From JBCCAG01 sp050331115 (lineage in GTDB: Bacteria; Cyanobacteriota; Cyanobacteriia; CAKZMO01), in contig JBHJHD010000033.1 of assembly GCA_050331115.1 (NCBI GenBank), positions 59,842-123,841 on the forward strand: 64,000 nt of DNA. Direction: 5' to 3'. Position 1 is the stretch's first letter. Each line of letters starts with the position of its first letter. Positions 53,983 to 62,573 of this stretch are shown here, piece after piece. The notes under the pieces were generated by a model, which made no database searches, was not told where the DNA came from, and worked only from the letters and a program-made list of their open reading frames with translations. The position numbers and the translations under genes are program-made.

Positions 53983-56127
53983 ATGCTGCGTCGACTTCTA
54001 ATTGGCTTTGCGGTAGCCCTGCTGGCGATCGCCTGGACATTGCCCCTGCAGGCCACCCCATCCGCTGAACCCTCAGCCCAGCCGCCAGCGCTGACCATAG
54101 ATCTTTTGAGGGAGCGGGTTCAAGCGCCCATTCAGCAGGAGGGCACGCGGGTGATCGATCTGCGCCAGCTGACCATCGACCTAGAGACGGACGACGAGCT
54201 TCGCAACGAGTTTTATCAAAGCCTGCGCCAGCAGCAAACCAAAGCGCCTGTCGGCTTGGACATCAGCGAGTCGGTTGTTTTAGGTAAGCTCGCGGCGAGC
54301 CGCATGGGGCAAGTGGTGCCGCTCCAAAGCCCCAGCTTGCCCCCTAGCCTCACGGATGAAGAGCAGCAGCAGATCCAGCGCGATCGCCGCCGCCTGAGTC
54401 AGCTGAGTCAGCTCTCCCAATCGCTGCTGATCAAGCCGGTGGAAACCAGCCCTGAAGTAATTCTATTTCCGGGGGCGCTGCGGGCTCAAAACGCCCGCTT
54501 TACCGGCCCGGTTGACCTATCGAAGACCTTTTTCTTGGGGACTATTCAGGCCCAGGGGGCGATCGCCGAGCAGTCGTTTAGCGCCACAGAGGCGCGATTT
54601 GGCCGCCCTGTCGATTTGACCCAGGCCAAATTTGAGGACGCTGTCCGCTGGCAGGGCGCAGTTTTCTTCGATCAGGCCACCTTTAGCCGCGCCAGCTTCG
54701 CAGGAGAGACGACCTTTACCGGCAGCGAGTTTCGCGGCGACGCCAGCTTTAGCCAAAGCCGCTTTCAGCAGGACGCTAACTTTAGCCGAGCAACCTGGCA
54801 AGCCGCCGACTTTGCGCAGAGCTATTGGGAGGCTGCGGCGCTATTTATAAAAAGTAGGGTCACCCAGACCCTGTTTTTGCCGGACGCCGTGTTCAACGAG
54901 CGGCCGTCGTTCCGAGAGGCCCAGTTTAACCAACCCGTTAATCTCAGGGGGGCCAGCATCCTCAACCAGGCCGACTTCGGCGACGCCACCTTTGGCCCTG
55001 AGGCCTATCTCAACGTATCGGGGCTAGAGTTCAGCGCCAGCTTAGCAAAGATTTTGGGAAATCCTGGAGAGATTGGCGCAGCGCTCTCGGTCTCCACCCT
55101 GCAGGGAAACGAGACGCTGTTGCGCAACCTGATTCGCAACTTTCGCCTTCAAGAACAGATTCCAGATGCCAACCAGCTCCAGTACACGACCGAGACGCTG
55201 CGCCAGGCGCTGCTCTATAGCCAGCTCACGGACTTAAACGTCAACTCGGCTACGGTGGCGCAGCTGGTCGCGGCAGGGTTTACTGCGGAGCAGGCCCAGG
55301 CGATCGCCGCGCGTAGGTCGGACACCCCGTTTCAGCGGCTGTCAGATCTGCTGCAGCTCGACGAGATCGACTTAGCCTTCTATATCAAGGTGAGCGACAG
55401 TTTAGTGGCCGTATCGCCCCAAAGCGTCAAGCAGCAGGTTATCGATGGATTTTACTGGCTGGGGCTGAGCCTGCTGCTGCTGCTAACGCGTTACGGCACC
55501 GATTTATGGCTGATTTTCGGCATTGGCTTCGTTGCTGTCGCCTACTTCAGCCTGCTGTTTTGGCTCGTGGACCGGTTTCGCCGTCTGCCTATCCCCAGCC
55601 CGAGGCCGACTCAAACAGAGGTGTATTGCATCCTCTGCAGCTCGGCCCTACTGGCCGCTAGCGGCGTCAACCTTATTGTCCAATCGTCAGACCATCCCCT
55701 CTGGTCGCTCTTGTGCCTGGGGCTGGTGATTGGCCCGGTTCCCCTGGCGCTCGCGGTTCAGCTCTACGCCCAATCGCGGCAGCATCCGCTGATCAACCAA
55801 AGCTATTTTGTGGAAGACGGCAGCTCACGGCAGTTTCAGCTGCTGATTGGCCGACTGCCCATCATTCCCCGATTCACGTTTTTCCGCGATCGCTACGAGC
55901 CCATTCTGTGGGAGCGCCGCTGGAACTGGCTCAACTATTTGGATCTAAGCCTGCTGAATTTTATCAAGTTTGGCTTCAACGACATTCGCCTCCGGGACCG
56001 GGCAGTACCAGGGTTGGTGACAGCCCTAGTGTGGTACCAGTGGACCCTGGGGCTGCTCTATGTCGCACTGCTGCTCTGGACCCTGTCCCGCACGATTCCA
56101 GGGCTAAACCTGCTGCTCTATTTCTAA
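53983..56127 (+). CDS. Pentapeptide-repeat / helix-hairpin-helix / multi-TM protein
   Basis: 714 residues in an unusual order. A signal or first span (residues 3-22) is followed by a polar region, then pentapeptide-type repeats with A-x-F-x-x patterns (about 165-340: ARFGRPVDLTQAKFEDAVRW, ATFSRASFAGETTF). A ComEA-type HhH unit follows (about 413-455: LNVNSATVAQLVAAGFTAEQ, then FQRLSDLLQL), and finally about five membrane spans (488-712) with a Trp-rich loop (ILWERRWNWLNYLD). The repeats and HhH should lie on the outer or lumenal face. No enzyme motif; possible scaffold. Cyanobacterial relatives exist to my recollection but none with known function. Confidence 0.75.
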   Translation: MLRRLLIGFAVALLAIAWTLPLQATPSAEPSAQPPALTIDLLRERVQAPIQQEGTRVIDLRQLTIDLETDDELRNEFYQSLRQQQTKAPVGLDISESVVLGKLAASRMGQVVPLQSPSLPPSLTDEEQQQIQRDRRRLSQLSQLSQSLLIKPVETSPEVILFPGALRAQNARFTGPVDLSKTFFLGTIQAQGAIAEQSFSATEARFGRPVDLTQAKFEDAVRWQGAVFFDQATFSRASFAGETTFTGSEFRGDASFSQSRFQQDANFSRATWQAADFAQSYWEAAALFIKSRVTQTLFLPDAVFNERPSFREAQFNQPVNLRGASILNQADFGDATFGPEAYLNVSGLEFSASLAKILGNPGEIGAALSVSTLQGNETLLRNLIRNFRLQEQIPDANQLQYTTETLRQALLYSQLTDLNVNSATVAQLVAAGFTAEQAQAIAARRSDTPFQRLSDLLQLDEIDLAFYIKVSDSLVAVSPQSVKQQVIDGFYWLGLSLLLLLTRYGTDLWLIFGIGFVAVAYFSLLFWLVDRFRRLPIPSPRPTQTEVYCILCSSALLAASGVNLIVQSSDHPLWSLLCLGLVIGPVPLALAVQLYAQSRQHPLINQSYFVEDGSSRQFQLLIGRLPIIPRFTFFRDRYEPILWERRWNWLNYLDLSLLNFIKFGFNDIRLRDRAVPGLVTALVWYQWTLGLLYVALLLWTLSRTIPGLNLLLYF

Positions 56128-56165
56128 CGGGGTTTTCGTTTAACAAGACTGCTTAAAAAGCAAAG

Positions 56166-56327
56166 GTACTGGGCGATGTACCTGTTTAGCGTCTTTGGAG
56201 AAAAGGCGACACGCCTTGGTCTTACTCCCCTCAATCCCCCCTTGTTAAGGAGGGAAGCACAATTCTCCCCCTTAACAAGGGGGAGTTAGAGGGGGTATTC
56301 CAAGACGCTAAACACGTACTGGGCGAT
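56166..56327. mobile_element. MITE-like element with terminal inverted repeats
   Basis: TGTTTAGCGTCTTTGGA (56183-56199) is mirrored by TCCAAGACGCTAAACA (56299-56314), 16 bp with one extra T. Inside is a second palindrome of the CCCCCTTGTTAAGG / CCTTAACAAGGGGG type known from many cyanobacterial genomes. GTACTGGGCGAT occurs on both sides (56166-56177 and 56316-56327), exactly 150 bp apart. No coding capacity, so it is non-autonomous. It sits between two convergent genes. Confidence 0.75.
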
Positions 56328-56376
56328 CGCCCATTCCCTCACAATCCAAGCTGATTCTAATGCCTATGCAATAGAA

Positions 56377-57180
56377 CTAGCGAGTCACTGCATCCGCTGC
56401 GTTATCTGCGCCTCGCTTGACGCTCTTAGAAGCATCTTTAGCGGCGTCACCCACGGCATCTGAAGCATCCTTAACAGCTCGCTTCGTCCCTTGGGCTGCG
56501 TTACGACCTGCGCTCTGGGCGGCATCCGCTGCATTGTCGGCTGCATCGCCTACAGCATCTGCCGTATCTTTAGCGGCGCGCCGAGTATTCTGAGCGGCTT
56601 CGCGGCCTGCACGCTGCGCCGAATCTTTAGCATCGCGAGCAGCGCGCTTAGCCGATTCAGCGGTGTTGTCTACGATATTTTCCGCGTTTTGACCCGCCAA
56701 GTCGCGCAGGCGCTTGTCGGGAGAAAGACCCGCCTGCACGTCGTCAACCGTCTCTTCTGCGGCTTCGCCCAGGTTCTCACCGATATTTTTGATGCGATCG
56801 CCCAGCGGCGTACCGGCCTTGTAGTTGTCGACGAAGTCATCGACATCTTGAACCTTGTTGACGTTGCGCTCAGCGCTGCGCTCGAGGCGCTCGGCTTTAG
56901 CGTTGACGCCAGCGGTATCGCGACGGGGGTCGGTGTCGCTGTAGCGGTTCATGCCGCCCTCAAAGGACTGCTCGTCTTGGTCGTAAGTATTGGTAAACTG
57001 CTCGCTACCCGGATTCTCGGTCGCGGTGCCCGCCGCTTTAGGAGACAGGGGAGAGTCAGCGGCATCGGCGGAGGTGGCACCGCAGGCTGTGGTGAGCAGC
57101 AGGGTGGCGGCAGCAAATATAGTAACGGTCATGCGTGCCCAGCGGGTAGCGCGCTTTAGAAGTGAAGCAATACGGCTCAT
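56377..57180 (-). CDS. Ala-rich LEA-like lipoprotein (DUF6658-like)
   Basis: 267 residues: signal with lipobox LLTTAC (Cys near 33), a conserved-looking middle (GGMNRYSDTDPRRDTAGVNAKA, DDFVDNYKAGTPLGDRIKNIG), then about 110 residues of Ala/Lys/Asp-rich helical repeats (AKDSAQRAGREAAQNTRRAAKDTADAV type) resembling LEA or apolipoprotein-like amphipathic repeats. I associate the middle with DUF6658 from memory. It is probably a membrane-attached, partly disordered protein for desiccation or envelope stress; this is inference. Confidence 0.65.
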   Translation of the reverse strand: MSRIASLLKRATRWARMTVTIFAAATLLLTTACGATSADAADSPLSPKAAGTATENPGSEQFTNTYDQDEQSFEGGMNRYSDTDPRRDTAGVNAKAERLERSAERNVNKVQDVDDFVDNYKAGTPLGDRIKNIGENLGEAAEETVDDVQAGLSPDKRLRDLAGQNAENIVDNTAESAKRAARDAKDSAQRAGREAAQNTRRAAKDTADAVGDAADNAADAAQSAGRNAAQGTKRAVKDASDAVGDAAKDASKSVKRGADNAADAVTR

Positions 57181-57480
57181 AATCTATATCTCGCATTTGT
57201 ACAGTACTCACTATTACAGTCTGGAGAGTTAATCAGCGTCTACCCAATGGATCAAGTTGCGGGGCGTTTACGTCAAAGGCTTGGGGATGATAAATACTAA
57301 CGATGAATAGCTGGTAACTATAGTGAGCTGAGCGTTTTATAAAAGCTGAGCATTTTACAAAATTCGGTTCGACTGGCGCACGATTTTCTAGTATCGGTTG
57401 AGCAAAGGGGCAAAAGTCTAGACATCGACCCAACGTCTCGAAATAACGCGCCCAAATGTCCCCGGCGGTTGTCAAGACTG
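57181..57480. other. Intergenic stretch without recognised genes
   Basis: 300 bp upstream of the Ala-rich lipoprotein gene, presumably holding its promoter. Nothing else recognised; a benE fragment starts at 57481. Confidence 0.4.
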
Positions 57481-57690
57481 TTAGTTGGCGATCGCCGCCA
57501 CGTAGCGCTTTTTGGGGTTCTTGTGGGCTTCTGGCCCCATGCAGATAGCTGCCGTAATCGCCGCAAGGTTGATGGCAAACCGCCGAAGGGCGCCAGTACG
57601 AGCGCTGCGACGCCGGTCAGCAGCCCCGAGGCCATGAATAGGGGGATGCCGGTCCATGGCCTCGGGCGAACCAGCCGCTGAACCCGACAT
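57481..57690 (-). pseudogene. Fragment of a BenE-type benzoate transporter
   Basis: Two minus-strand frames read as successive parts of one BenE-like sequence: GIPLFMASGLLTGVAALVLA plus PFGG in one frame, then FAINLAAITAAICMGPEAHK and NPKKRYVAAIAN in the next. A single lost base near 57587 explains the shift. The sequence ends at TAA 57481, and the rest of the ~390-residue transporter is missing. BenE proteins import benzoate with protons; this remnant cannot work. Confidence 0.75.
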
Positions 57691-57714
57691 GCCGCTACTT
57701 TACCAGCGCCGCCG

Positions 57715-58464
57715 CTACACGTTCATATAGCCGCCGTCCACGACCAGATCCGCCGCCGTCATATAAGACGAGTCATCACTGGCCAGAAATACCGCCGCGG
57801 CGGCGATCTCCTCGACCTGGCCCAGTCGGCTCAGCGGTGCCGCGTCGGCCACATATTTAGCAAAGCCCTCCAGCGCCTCCTGAGGCATACCCATTTTGCC
57901 CTGGAAGTTTGTCATGACCAACCCCGGGCTCAGTGAATTGACCCGAATCTGGCGATCGCCCAGTTCAGCGGCCAGAGTGCGGGCTAAGGAACGCACCGCC
58001 GCCTTCGTGGCAAAGTAGACGCTGCCCATCGCCATTCCCTTTTCGTTGACCGCTGAGGCGTTCAAAATCACGCTAGCGCCGCCCTTGAAGAGTCCTGCAA
58101 GCTTCTGCACCGTGAAGAAAACGCCCTTAACGTTGATGTCAAACTGGCTGTCGTAAAAGGCCTCGTCGATAGCATCCAAAGGCGCAAATCCGCCGATGCC
58201 GGCGTTGGCAAACAGAATGTCTAGCGCGCCAAACTCAGCCCTCACTTGCGCCACCAGCGTATCTAGATCATCGAGAGAGCGGACATCGGCTTTGACTGGA
58301 ATAGCCGGCGGCCCTAGGCGCTCCGCCGCCTCTGCAAGACGACTCTCATTTTGCCCGGTAATCAGCACCCGCGCCCCTTCAGCGATAAACTGCTGAGCGG
58401 TTTCGAAGCCGATACCAGTGGAGCCACCGGTGATCACAGCGGTTTTGTGGGTTAGACGTGTCAT
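57715..58464 (-). CDS. Short-chain dehydrogenase/reductase
   Basis: 249 residues, classical SDR: TGGSTGIGFETAQQF cofactor loop, ANAGIGG, a Ser in the NASAVNEKG strand, YFATKAAV (catalytic Tyr-x3-Lys) and SPGLVMTNF. NADP or NAD oxidoreductase with unknown substrate. The start has a strong AAGGAGG site. A TetR gene lies directly upstream on the same strand and both leaders carry the same palindrome, so this gene is the probable target of that repressor. Confidence 0.92.
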   Translation of the reverse strand: MTRLTHKTAVITGGSTGIGFETAQQFIAEGARVLITGQNESRLAEAAERLGPPAIPVKADVRSLDDLDTLVAQVRAEFGALDILFANAGIGGFAPLDAIDEAFYDSQFDINVKGVFFTVQKLAGLFKGGASVILNASAVNEKGMAMGSVYFATKAAVRSLARTLAAELGDRQIRVNSLSPGLVMTNFQGKMGMPQEALEGFAKYVADAAPLSRLGQVEEIAAAAVFLASDDSSYMTAADLVVDGGYMNV

Positions 58465-58494
58465 GGGAGTTCCTCCTTATGTTGGGTGTGAGTT

Positions 58495-58526
58495 TGATGC
58501 GGGAAAAGCGTGATGCGGGAAAAGCG
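58495..58526. repeat. 16-bp tandem duplication in the SDR leader
   Basis: TGATGCGGGAAAAGCG is repeated exactly at 58495-58510 and 58511-58526, with a partial third copy, between the operator-like site and the SDR start. Confidence 0.85.
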
Positions 58527-58546
58527 TGATCCGAACAAAAACTTAC

Positions 58547-58556
58547 ACCAATCGGT
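58547..58556. promoter_or_regulatory. Operator-like site before the SDR gene
   Basis: ACCAATCGGT, a near-palindrome matching 9 of 10 bases of the site at 59244-59253 upstream of the TetR gene. It lies about 80 bp before the SDR start. Confidence 0.55.
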
Positions 58557-58608
58557 AAAAGTTAAGCCAAAAAAAAGTTAGCAAGGCCCACAGGCGCAAT
58601 TGCCGCGA

Positions 58609-59256
58609 CTACCGCTCGCTCAGCAGGGCCAGCGTCGCAGTGGTCGTTCCCTCCAGCAGCGCCTCATCCTTCAACACCCGGCCCAGCAGCGCCATACCCT
58701 GGGTTGTGCACAGCAGCAGCCGGGCTAAAGCGCGAGAATCAGCGACCGAACTCACTTCACCTACCGCCTGCGCCCGGGCGATCGCGGCGCAGAAGGCGTC
58801 TTCAAGGCGCGTCAGATAGGCCCGCAGCACCTTGGCTATGGCCTCGTCGTCGGTGCTGAAATCAGCAATGTTGGTGCCAATCATGCAGCCGCAGCTTTTA
58901 GGCTGAGCGTGCATTTCCTGCAGCTCGCGCAGCAGGGCTTTGAGGTTTTCGAGCGGGGAGCCGGGGGCCGAAAGGCGATCGCTGATGGACCGAATCTGAG
59001 TATTGGCATAGTGGTCTAGAGCTTTAAGGAAGAGCGTCTGCTTATTGCCGTAGGTGTCATACAGGCTTTTCTTGCCGATGCCCATATGCTTTAGCAGCTC
59101 GGACAGGCTAGCGGCCTCATACCCCCGCGCCCAAAATACCTCCATTGCCTTTAATAGGGTAGCTTCGGTATCAAACTGCTTTTTAGGTCCTCGCGTCATT
59201 AATCTACCTGCCTCAATCTTGAATCCAATATAGCAAAACCTGAACCAATTGGTCAA
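58609..59256 (-). CDS. TetR/AcrR family repressor
   Basis: About 215 residues in the open frame. The N-terminal HTH reads TLLKAMEVFWARGYEAASLSELLKHMGIGKKSLYDTYGNKQTLF. The C-terminal ligand domain contains a SCGCMIGT stretch with two cysteines that could sense thiol-reactive compounds. ATG at about 59199 (MTRGPKKQFDTEATLLKAM) is a better start than the first codon, because the upstream part covers the ACCAATTGGT operator. Likely represses itself and the SDR gene. Confidence 0.85.
   Translation of the reverse strand: MTNWFRFCYIGFKIEAGRLMTRGPKKQFDTEATLLKAMEVFWARGYEAASLSELLKHMGIGKKSLYDTYGNKQTLFLKALDHYANTQIRSISDRLSAPGSPLENLKALLRELQEMHAQPKSCGCMIGTNIADFSTDDEAIAKVLRAYLTRLEDAFCAAIARAQAVGEVSSVADSRALARLLLCTTQGMALLGRVLKDEALLEGTTTATLALLSER
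59244..59253. promoter_or_regulatory. Palindromic operator-like site before the TetR gene
   Basis: ACCAATTGGT is a perfect palindrome about 45 bp before the preferred TetR start. A 9-of-10 copy lies before the SDR gene. Palindromes of this length are typical TetR operators. Confidence 0.6.
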
Positions 59257-59408
59257 TATTTTTTGCAGCTTCTCCGGTTCTCATCCGAAGCGCTTACTTG
59301 AACCTTCGGTTTAGGCGTTGGCGCTTGAGCGCTGAGGGTGACTGCAGCAGCGCTCTAGCGCCTCTGGTATGATTGCGGGGCAAATTTCTCACGGTCTAGC
59401 GGCCCGCC

Positions 59409-60305
59409 ATGATAGATGTCTTGATTTCGGCAGTAGTGCCGATCGCCCTCGTGGCGCTAGTCGGGGCTGCCGTTGGCCGAGGGTTCGCCCTAGATATCAA
59501 AACCCTATCTCGGGTTATTATCTATGCGCTGCTGCCCGCGCTGATATTCACGGGGATTTCGGATACTAGCCTCAACCTAAGCAGCGCAGCGGGCATCGTC
59601 GCTAGCTTTTGGATTACGACGGCGCTGCTCTATTTTCTTGCCTGGTGGCTGGGCCGCGCGCTAAAGTTCTCGCCAGAAGCGCGCAAGAGCCTGATTGCCA
59701 CTACGGTATATGCCAACGTAGGCAACATGGGGCTGCCGTTTGTGCTGTTTTCTCTAGGGGAAGCGGGATTAGAGCGGGCAATTGTCTATTTGGTGGCCTC
59801 TGCATTGACCATTTCGGCGCTCTTCTCTATTGCGCTGAAGGGCGAGGGGGTCATCGGCGGGCTGCGCTTTGCCCTAAAGCTACCGGCGTTTTGGGCCGCG
59901 CTAGCAGCGCTGGTGCTGAGCCAGATGGCGATTTCCCTGCCCCTTTCCTTAGTTCGGGGGATAGAGCTGCTGGGGAGCGCGGCGGTGCCAGTGGCACTGT
60001 TGACCCTGGGCATTCAGCTCTCGCAAACCCCGTTTGCCTTTGGCCGAGCCGAGCTATTTGGGGCTAGCCTGCGGCTGCTGGTTTCGCCGCTGGTGGCTTT
60101 TGGTGTGGGATGGCTGCTGCAGATGCGCGGGCTAGACCTGCAGGTGCTAGTAATCCAGGCGGCGATGCCGGTGGCGGTGAACTCGCTGATCTGGGTGACG
60201 GAGCTGGGGGGCGATCGCCTGCGGGTGGCGAAGACGGTGGTGCTGTCGACGCTGCTGAGCTTTGTGACGCTACCGGTGGTGCTGTGGCTGACGGGGCGAA
60301 CTTGA
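59409..60305 (+). CDS. AEC family transporter
   Basis: 298 residues with about eight to ten hydrophobic helices and the family patterns YALLPALIFTGISDTSL, NVGNMGLPFVLFSLGEAGL and IQAAMPVAVNSLIWVTELGGD. AEC (auxin efflux carrier) proteins export organic acids or related anions; the substrate is unknown. Confidence 0.88.
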   Translation: MIDVLISAVVPIALVALVGAAVGRGFALDIKTLSRVIIYALLPALIFTGISDTSLNLSSAAGIVASFWITTALLYFLAWWLGRALKFSPEARKSLIATTVYANVGNMGLPFVLFSLGEAGLERAIVYLVASALTISALFSIALKGEGVIGGLRFALKLPAFWAALAALVLSQMAISLPLSLVRGIELLGSAAVPVALLTLGIQLSQTPFAFGRAELFGASLRLLVSPLVAFGVGWLLQMRGLDLQVLVIQAAMPVAVNSLIWVTELGGDRLRVAKTVVLSTLLSFVTLPVVLWLTGRT

Positions 60306-60347
60306 GATGATTCAGCTTTGAATTCAGAGCCTGATTTCAGGCTTGGC

Positions 60348-62306
60348 TTACGCCATTTCTGAGTCTAAACAGGCTGATGGCTCATCTTTACTCGCTGGCA
60401 TCATCATCAGGTCAGTTGGATCGAGTCGAATATTCCAAGGGAAAGGGCGGTTTTTAAGGCTATCCCACCGCTCGCGATACACCTCGGCTTGAAGATGATA
60501 GTCCTGAGGGTGTTTTGGGGGAGTATGCAGCTTGATGTACAGACTGACCCGATGCTGAGTCTCGCTCGCCGCGGCGAGCCAGCCGGAAAATGTATTGCTC
60601 TGGTCAGGGTTCTTGGGGAACCTAATATGGTGGGCACGAATGCCCAAATACGTCAGACCGTCAGGGATAGGCTCGATCACCTCCAGTCTGCATCCCCAAT
60701 CCGAGGCTTCGATATGGGTTTGATCGACAGAACGAGCGAAAGAAAAATTTTTGCACTCCGTCACTTTAGCCACCTCAACCGTCGGCGGACGGGAAAAGAT
60801 GTCTTTTTTATAGCCTCGGGCTAGTATCTGTCCATTGGAGAGCACCAGAATATCTGTGCAAACGCGATAGGCTTCTTCTAACTTATGGGTAATGAAGAGC
60901 GCTACCCCACCGTAGTTTGAAAGTATTTCGATCAGGAGGCGCTCGATCTGGCTTCGCAGGTAGGTATCTAAGGCAGATAGGGGCTCATCCAACAGCAGAA
61001 TGTCTGGCTGAATGGCCAGCACTCGCGCTAGGGCTACCCGCTGCTGCTGCCCGCCAGAGAGCTGATGAGGATAGCGATCGCCAAGTCCCGCTAATCCCAT
61101 CTGTTCCAGGTACGTTGTCACCTTACCAACCCGCTTTGACTTCGCAATGGCCCCCATGCCAAAGGCGATATTCTGGGCAACTGTGAGATGGGGGAAAAGG
61201 GCGTAGTTCTGGAACACCAGCCCCACCTTGCGATCGCGGCTCGGCAGGTTGATCTGTTCTTGGGCGTCGAACAGCACCCGCCCGTTGAGCACGATGCGCC
61301 CTTGAGAGGGCGTTTCTAGTCCGGCGATGCAGCGCAGGGTCATGCTTTTCCCCGAGCCAGACGCCCCCAGCAGTCCTAAAGGATCTTTCCCGACTCTAAA
61401 CCGAGCCCGGAGGTGAAATCCCGGAACCTGTTTCTCAAGGTTTACTCGGAGTTCAATATTCACTTTTTCGCGAGCGGCTAAAGGCTCAAGACTATTTAGA
61501 TTCGAGACCGGTTGATGACCAACTGCGCCAGAACGGCTATGGCGCTTCTGCCTCGGCGCTATGGCAGACAGCTGAAATAGGTTTAGCTTGAAGTCGCCGA
61601 AATAAATGCCGTTAAAGAATCGCTGGGCTAGGGCAGAAGTGCGGTTTGGCGATCGCCAGTGGCTGCCGCGATTAATGCCGGCAATCACCATCAGGGACAC
61701 CCCCACCACCAGAAGCACCCAGGCAAGGGCCACCTGCATTCGCCCCGCTTCTGCAGCAAAGAAGATGGCGATTGGAATGGTCTGGGTCACTCCTGGAATA
61801 CTGCCCCCCACCATGAGGGTGGCGCCAAATTCACCCAGCGCTCGGGCAAAGGCCAAAATGACGCCGGCGAGCACGCCAGGCCAGGCCAAGGGAAGCAAGA
61901 CCTGCCAAAAGAGCCGCCATTCTGATGCGCCAAGGGTGCGGGCAGAGCTCACCAAGGTTAGGTCTATCTGCTCAAAAGCGCTCAAAACCGTCTTGTAGAC
62001 CAAAGGAAAGGCCACTACCGTCGCCGCAATGACGACAGCGGCCCAGGTAAAGATAAGCGTTACGCCGAGCCGATCGAGCGCTTGCCCTACCGGACTATTC
62101 TTGCCCAGAACCAGCAGCAGCAGAAATCCCACCACGGTGGGGGGGAGCACGAGGGGAAGCGTCAAGACGCCGTCAGTCCACCCCCTGGCCCTGCCGCGAT
62201 AGCTCAGCATTCCATACGCCGCCGCGATGCCGAGAGCTGAGGCAAAAGCTGTAGCGGTAACGGCTGTCTTTAGGGAAATCCAGAGAGGAGACCAGTCTAA
62301 CGGCAT
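60348..62306 (-). CDS. Molybdate ABC transporter, permease-ATPase fusion
   Basis: 652 residues joining ModB and ModC. Residues 1-210 are the permease with five spans and the coupling loop GEFGATLMVGGSIPG. A ~75-residue linker follows. The ATPase has GASGSGKS, the signature LSGGQQQRVALARVL, Walker B LLLDEPLSALD and ITHKLEEA; the C-terminal ~100 residues are the regulatory part. Imports molybdate into the cytoplasm. Such fusions are known in cyanobacteria. No modA is in the window; a truncated gene lies 21 bp upstream. Confidence 0.9.
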   Translation of the reverse strand: MPLDWSPLWISLKTAVTATAFASALGIAAAYGMLSYRGRARGWTDGVLTLPLVLPPTVVGFLLLLVLGKNSPVGQALDRLGVTLIFTWAAVVIAATVVAFPLVYKTVLSAFEQIDLTLVSSARTLGASEWRLFWQVLLPLAWPGVLAGVILAFARALGEFGATLMVGGSIPGVTQTIPIAIFFAAEAGRMQVALAWVLLVVGVSLMVIAGINRGSHWRSPNRTSALAQRFFNGIYFGDFKLNLFQLSAIAPRQKRHSRSGAVGHQPVSNLNSLEPLAAREKVNIELRVNLEKQVPGFHLRARFRVGKDPLGLLGASGSGKSMTLRCIAGLETPSQGRIVLNGRVLFDAQEQINLPSRDRKVGLVFQNYALFPHLTVAQNIAFGMGAIAKSKRVGKVTTYLEQMGLAGLGDRYPHQLSGGQQQRVALARVLAIQPDILLLDEPLSALDTYLRSQIERLLIEILSNYGGVALFITHKLEEAYRVCTDILVLSNGQILARGYKKDIFSRPPTVEVAKVTECKNFSFARSVDQTHIEASDWGCRLEVIEPIPDGLTYLGIRAHHIRFPKNPDQSNTFSGWLAAASETQHRVSLYIKLHTPPKHPQDYHLQAEVYRERWDSLKNRPFPWNIRLDPTDLMMMPASKDEPSACLDSEMA

Positions 62307-62327
62307 GTCAAGTTTGGCTCAGCGACC

Positions 62328-62570
62328 TCAAGAAAGCTCCTTGCTGAACTTGAGGTAGGTTTTATTGTAGTCGTGCATATTCAGCAGCATCGTCAGCAGG
62401 TCGGTTTCGATGCTCTGGTCTGCCGTATGTCTGATGAAGTCATAAGCATTTGCGATCGCGTCTAGCGCAGCGGGAATCGGGATCTTGGGGTCATGTTCGA
62501 CGTAGGACCAGATGAAATAGAGCGCCGCCAGCAGCTGACGCAGCAGCTCGAGGACCTGCTCAATCCGTCT
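62328..62570 (-). pseudogene. 3' fragment of an unknown gene upstream of modBC
   Basis: About 80 residues (RRIEQVLELLRQLLAALYFI, then WSYVEHDPKIPIPAALDAIA and NMHDYNKTYLKFSKELS) look like a genuine helical protein end. The frame is open further to 62735, but that part is only the antisense of the GNAT sequence, so the true 5' end is missing. Family not recognised. Confidence 0.45.
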
Positions 62571-62573
62571 GGA

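Noticed and set aside
53454..56127. NPCA lipoprotein plus pentapeptide/HhH protein as a modified-peptide gene system
   Set aside because: No DUF692, DUF2063 or other modifying enzyme is adjacent, and terminator-like hairpins separate the two genes, so a joint system cannot be claimed.
56491..57159. A 222-codon + strand frame over the Ala-rich lipoprotein
   Set aside because: The minus frame has signal, lipobox and repeats in register; the other is a shadow.
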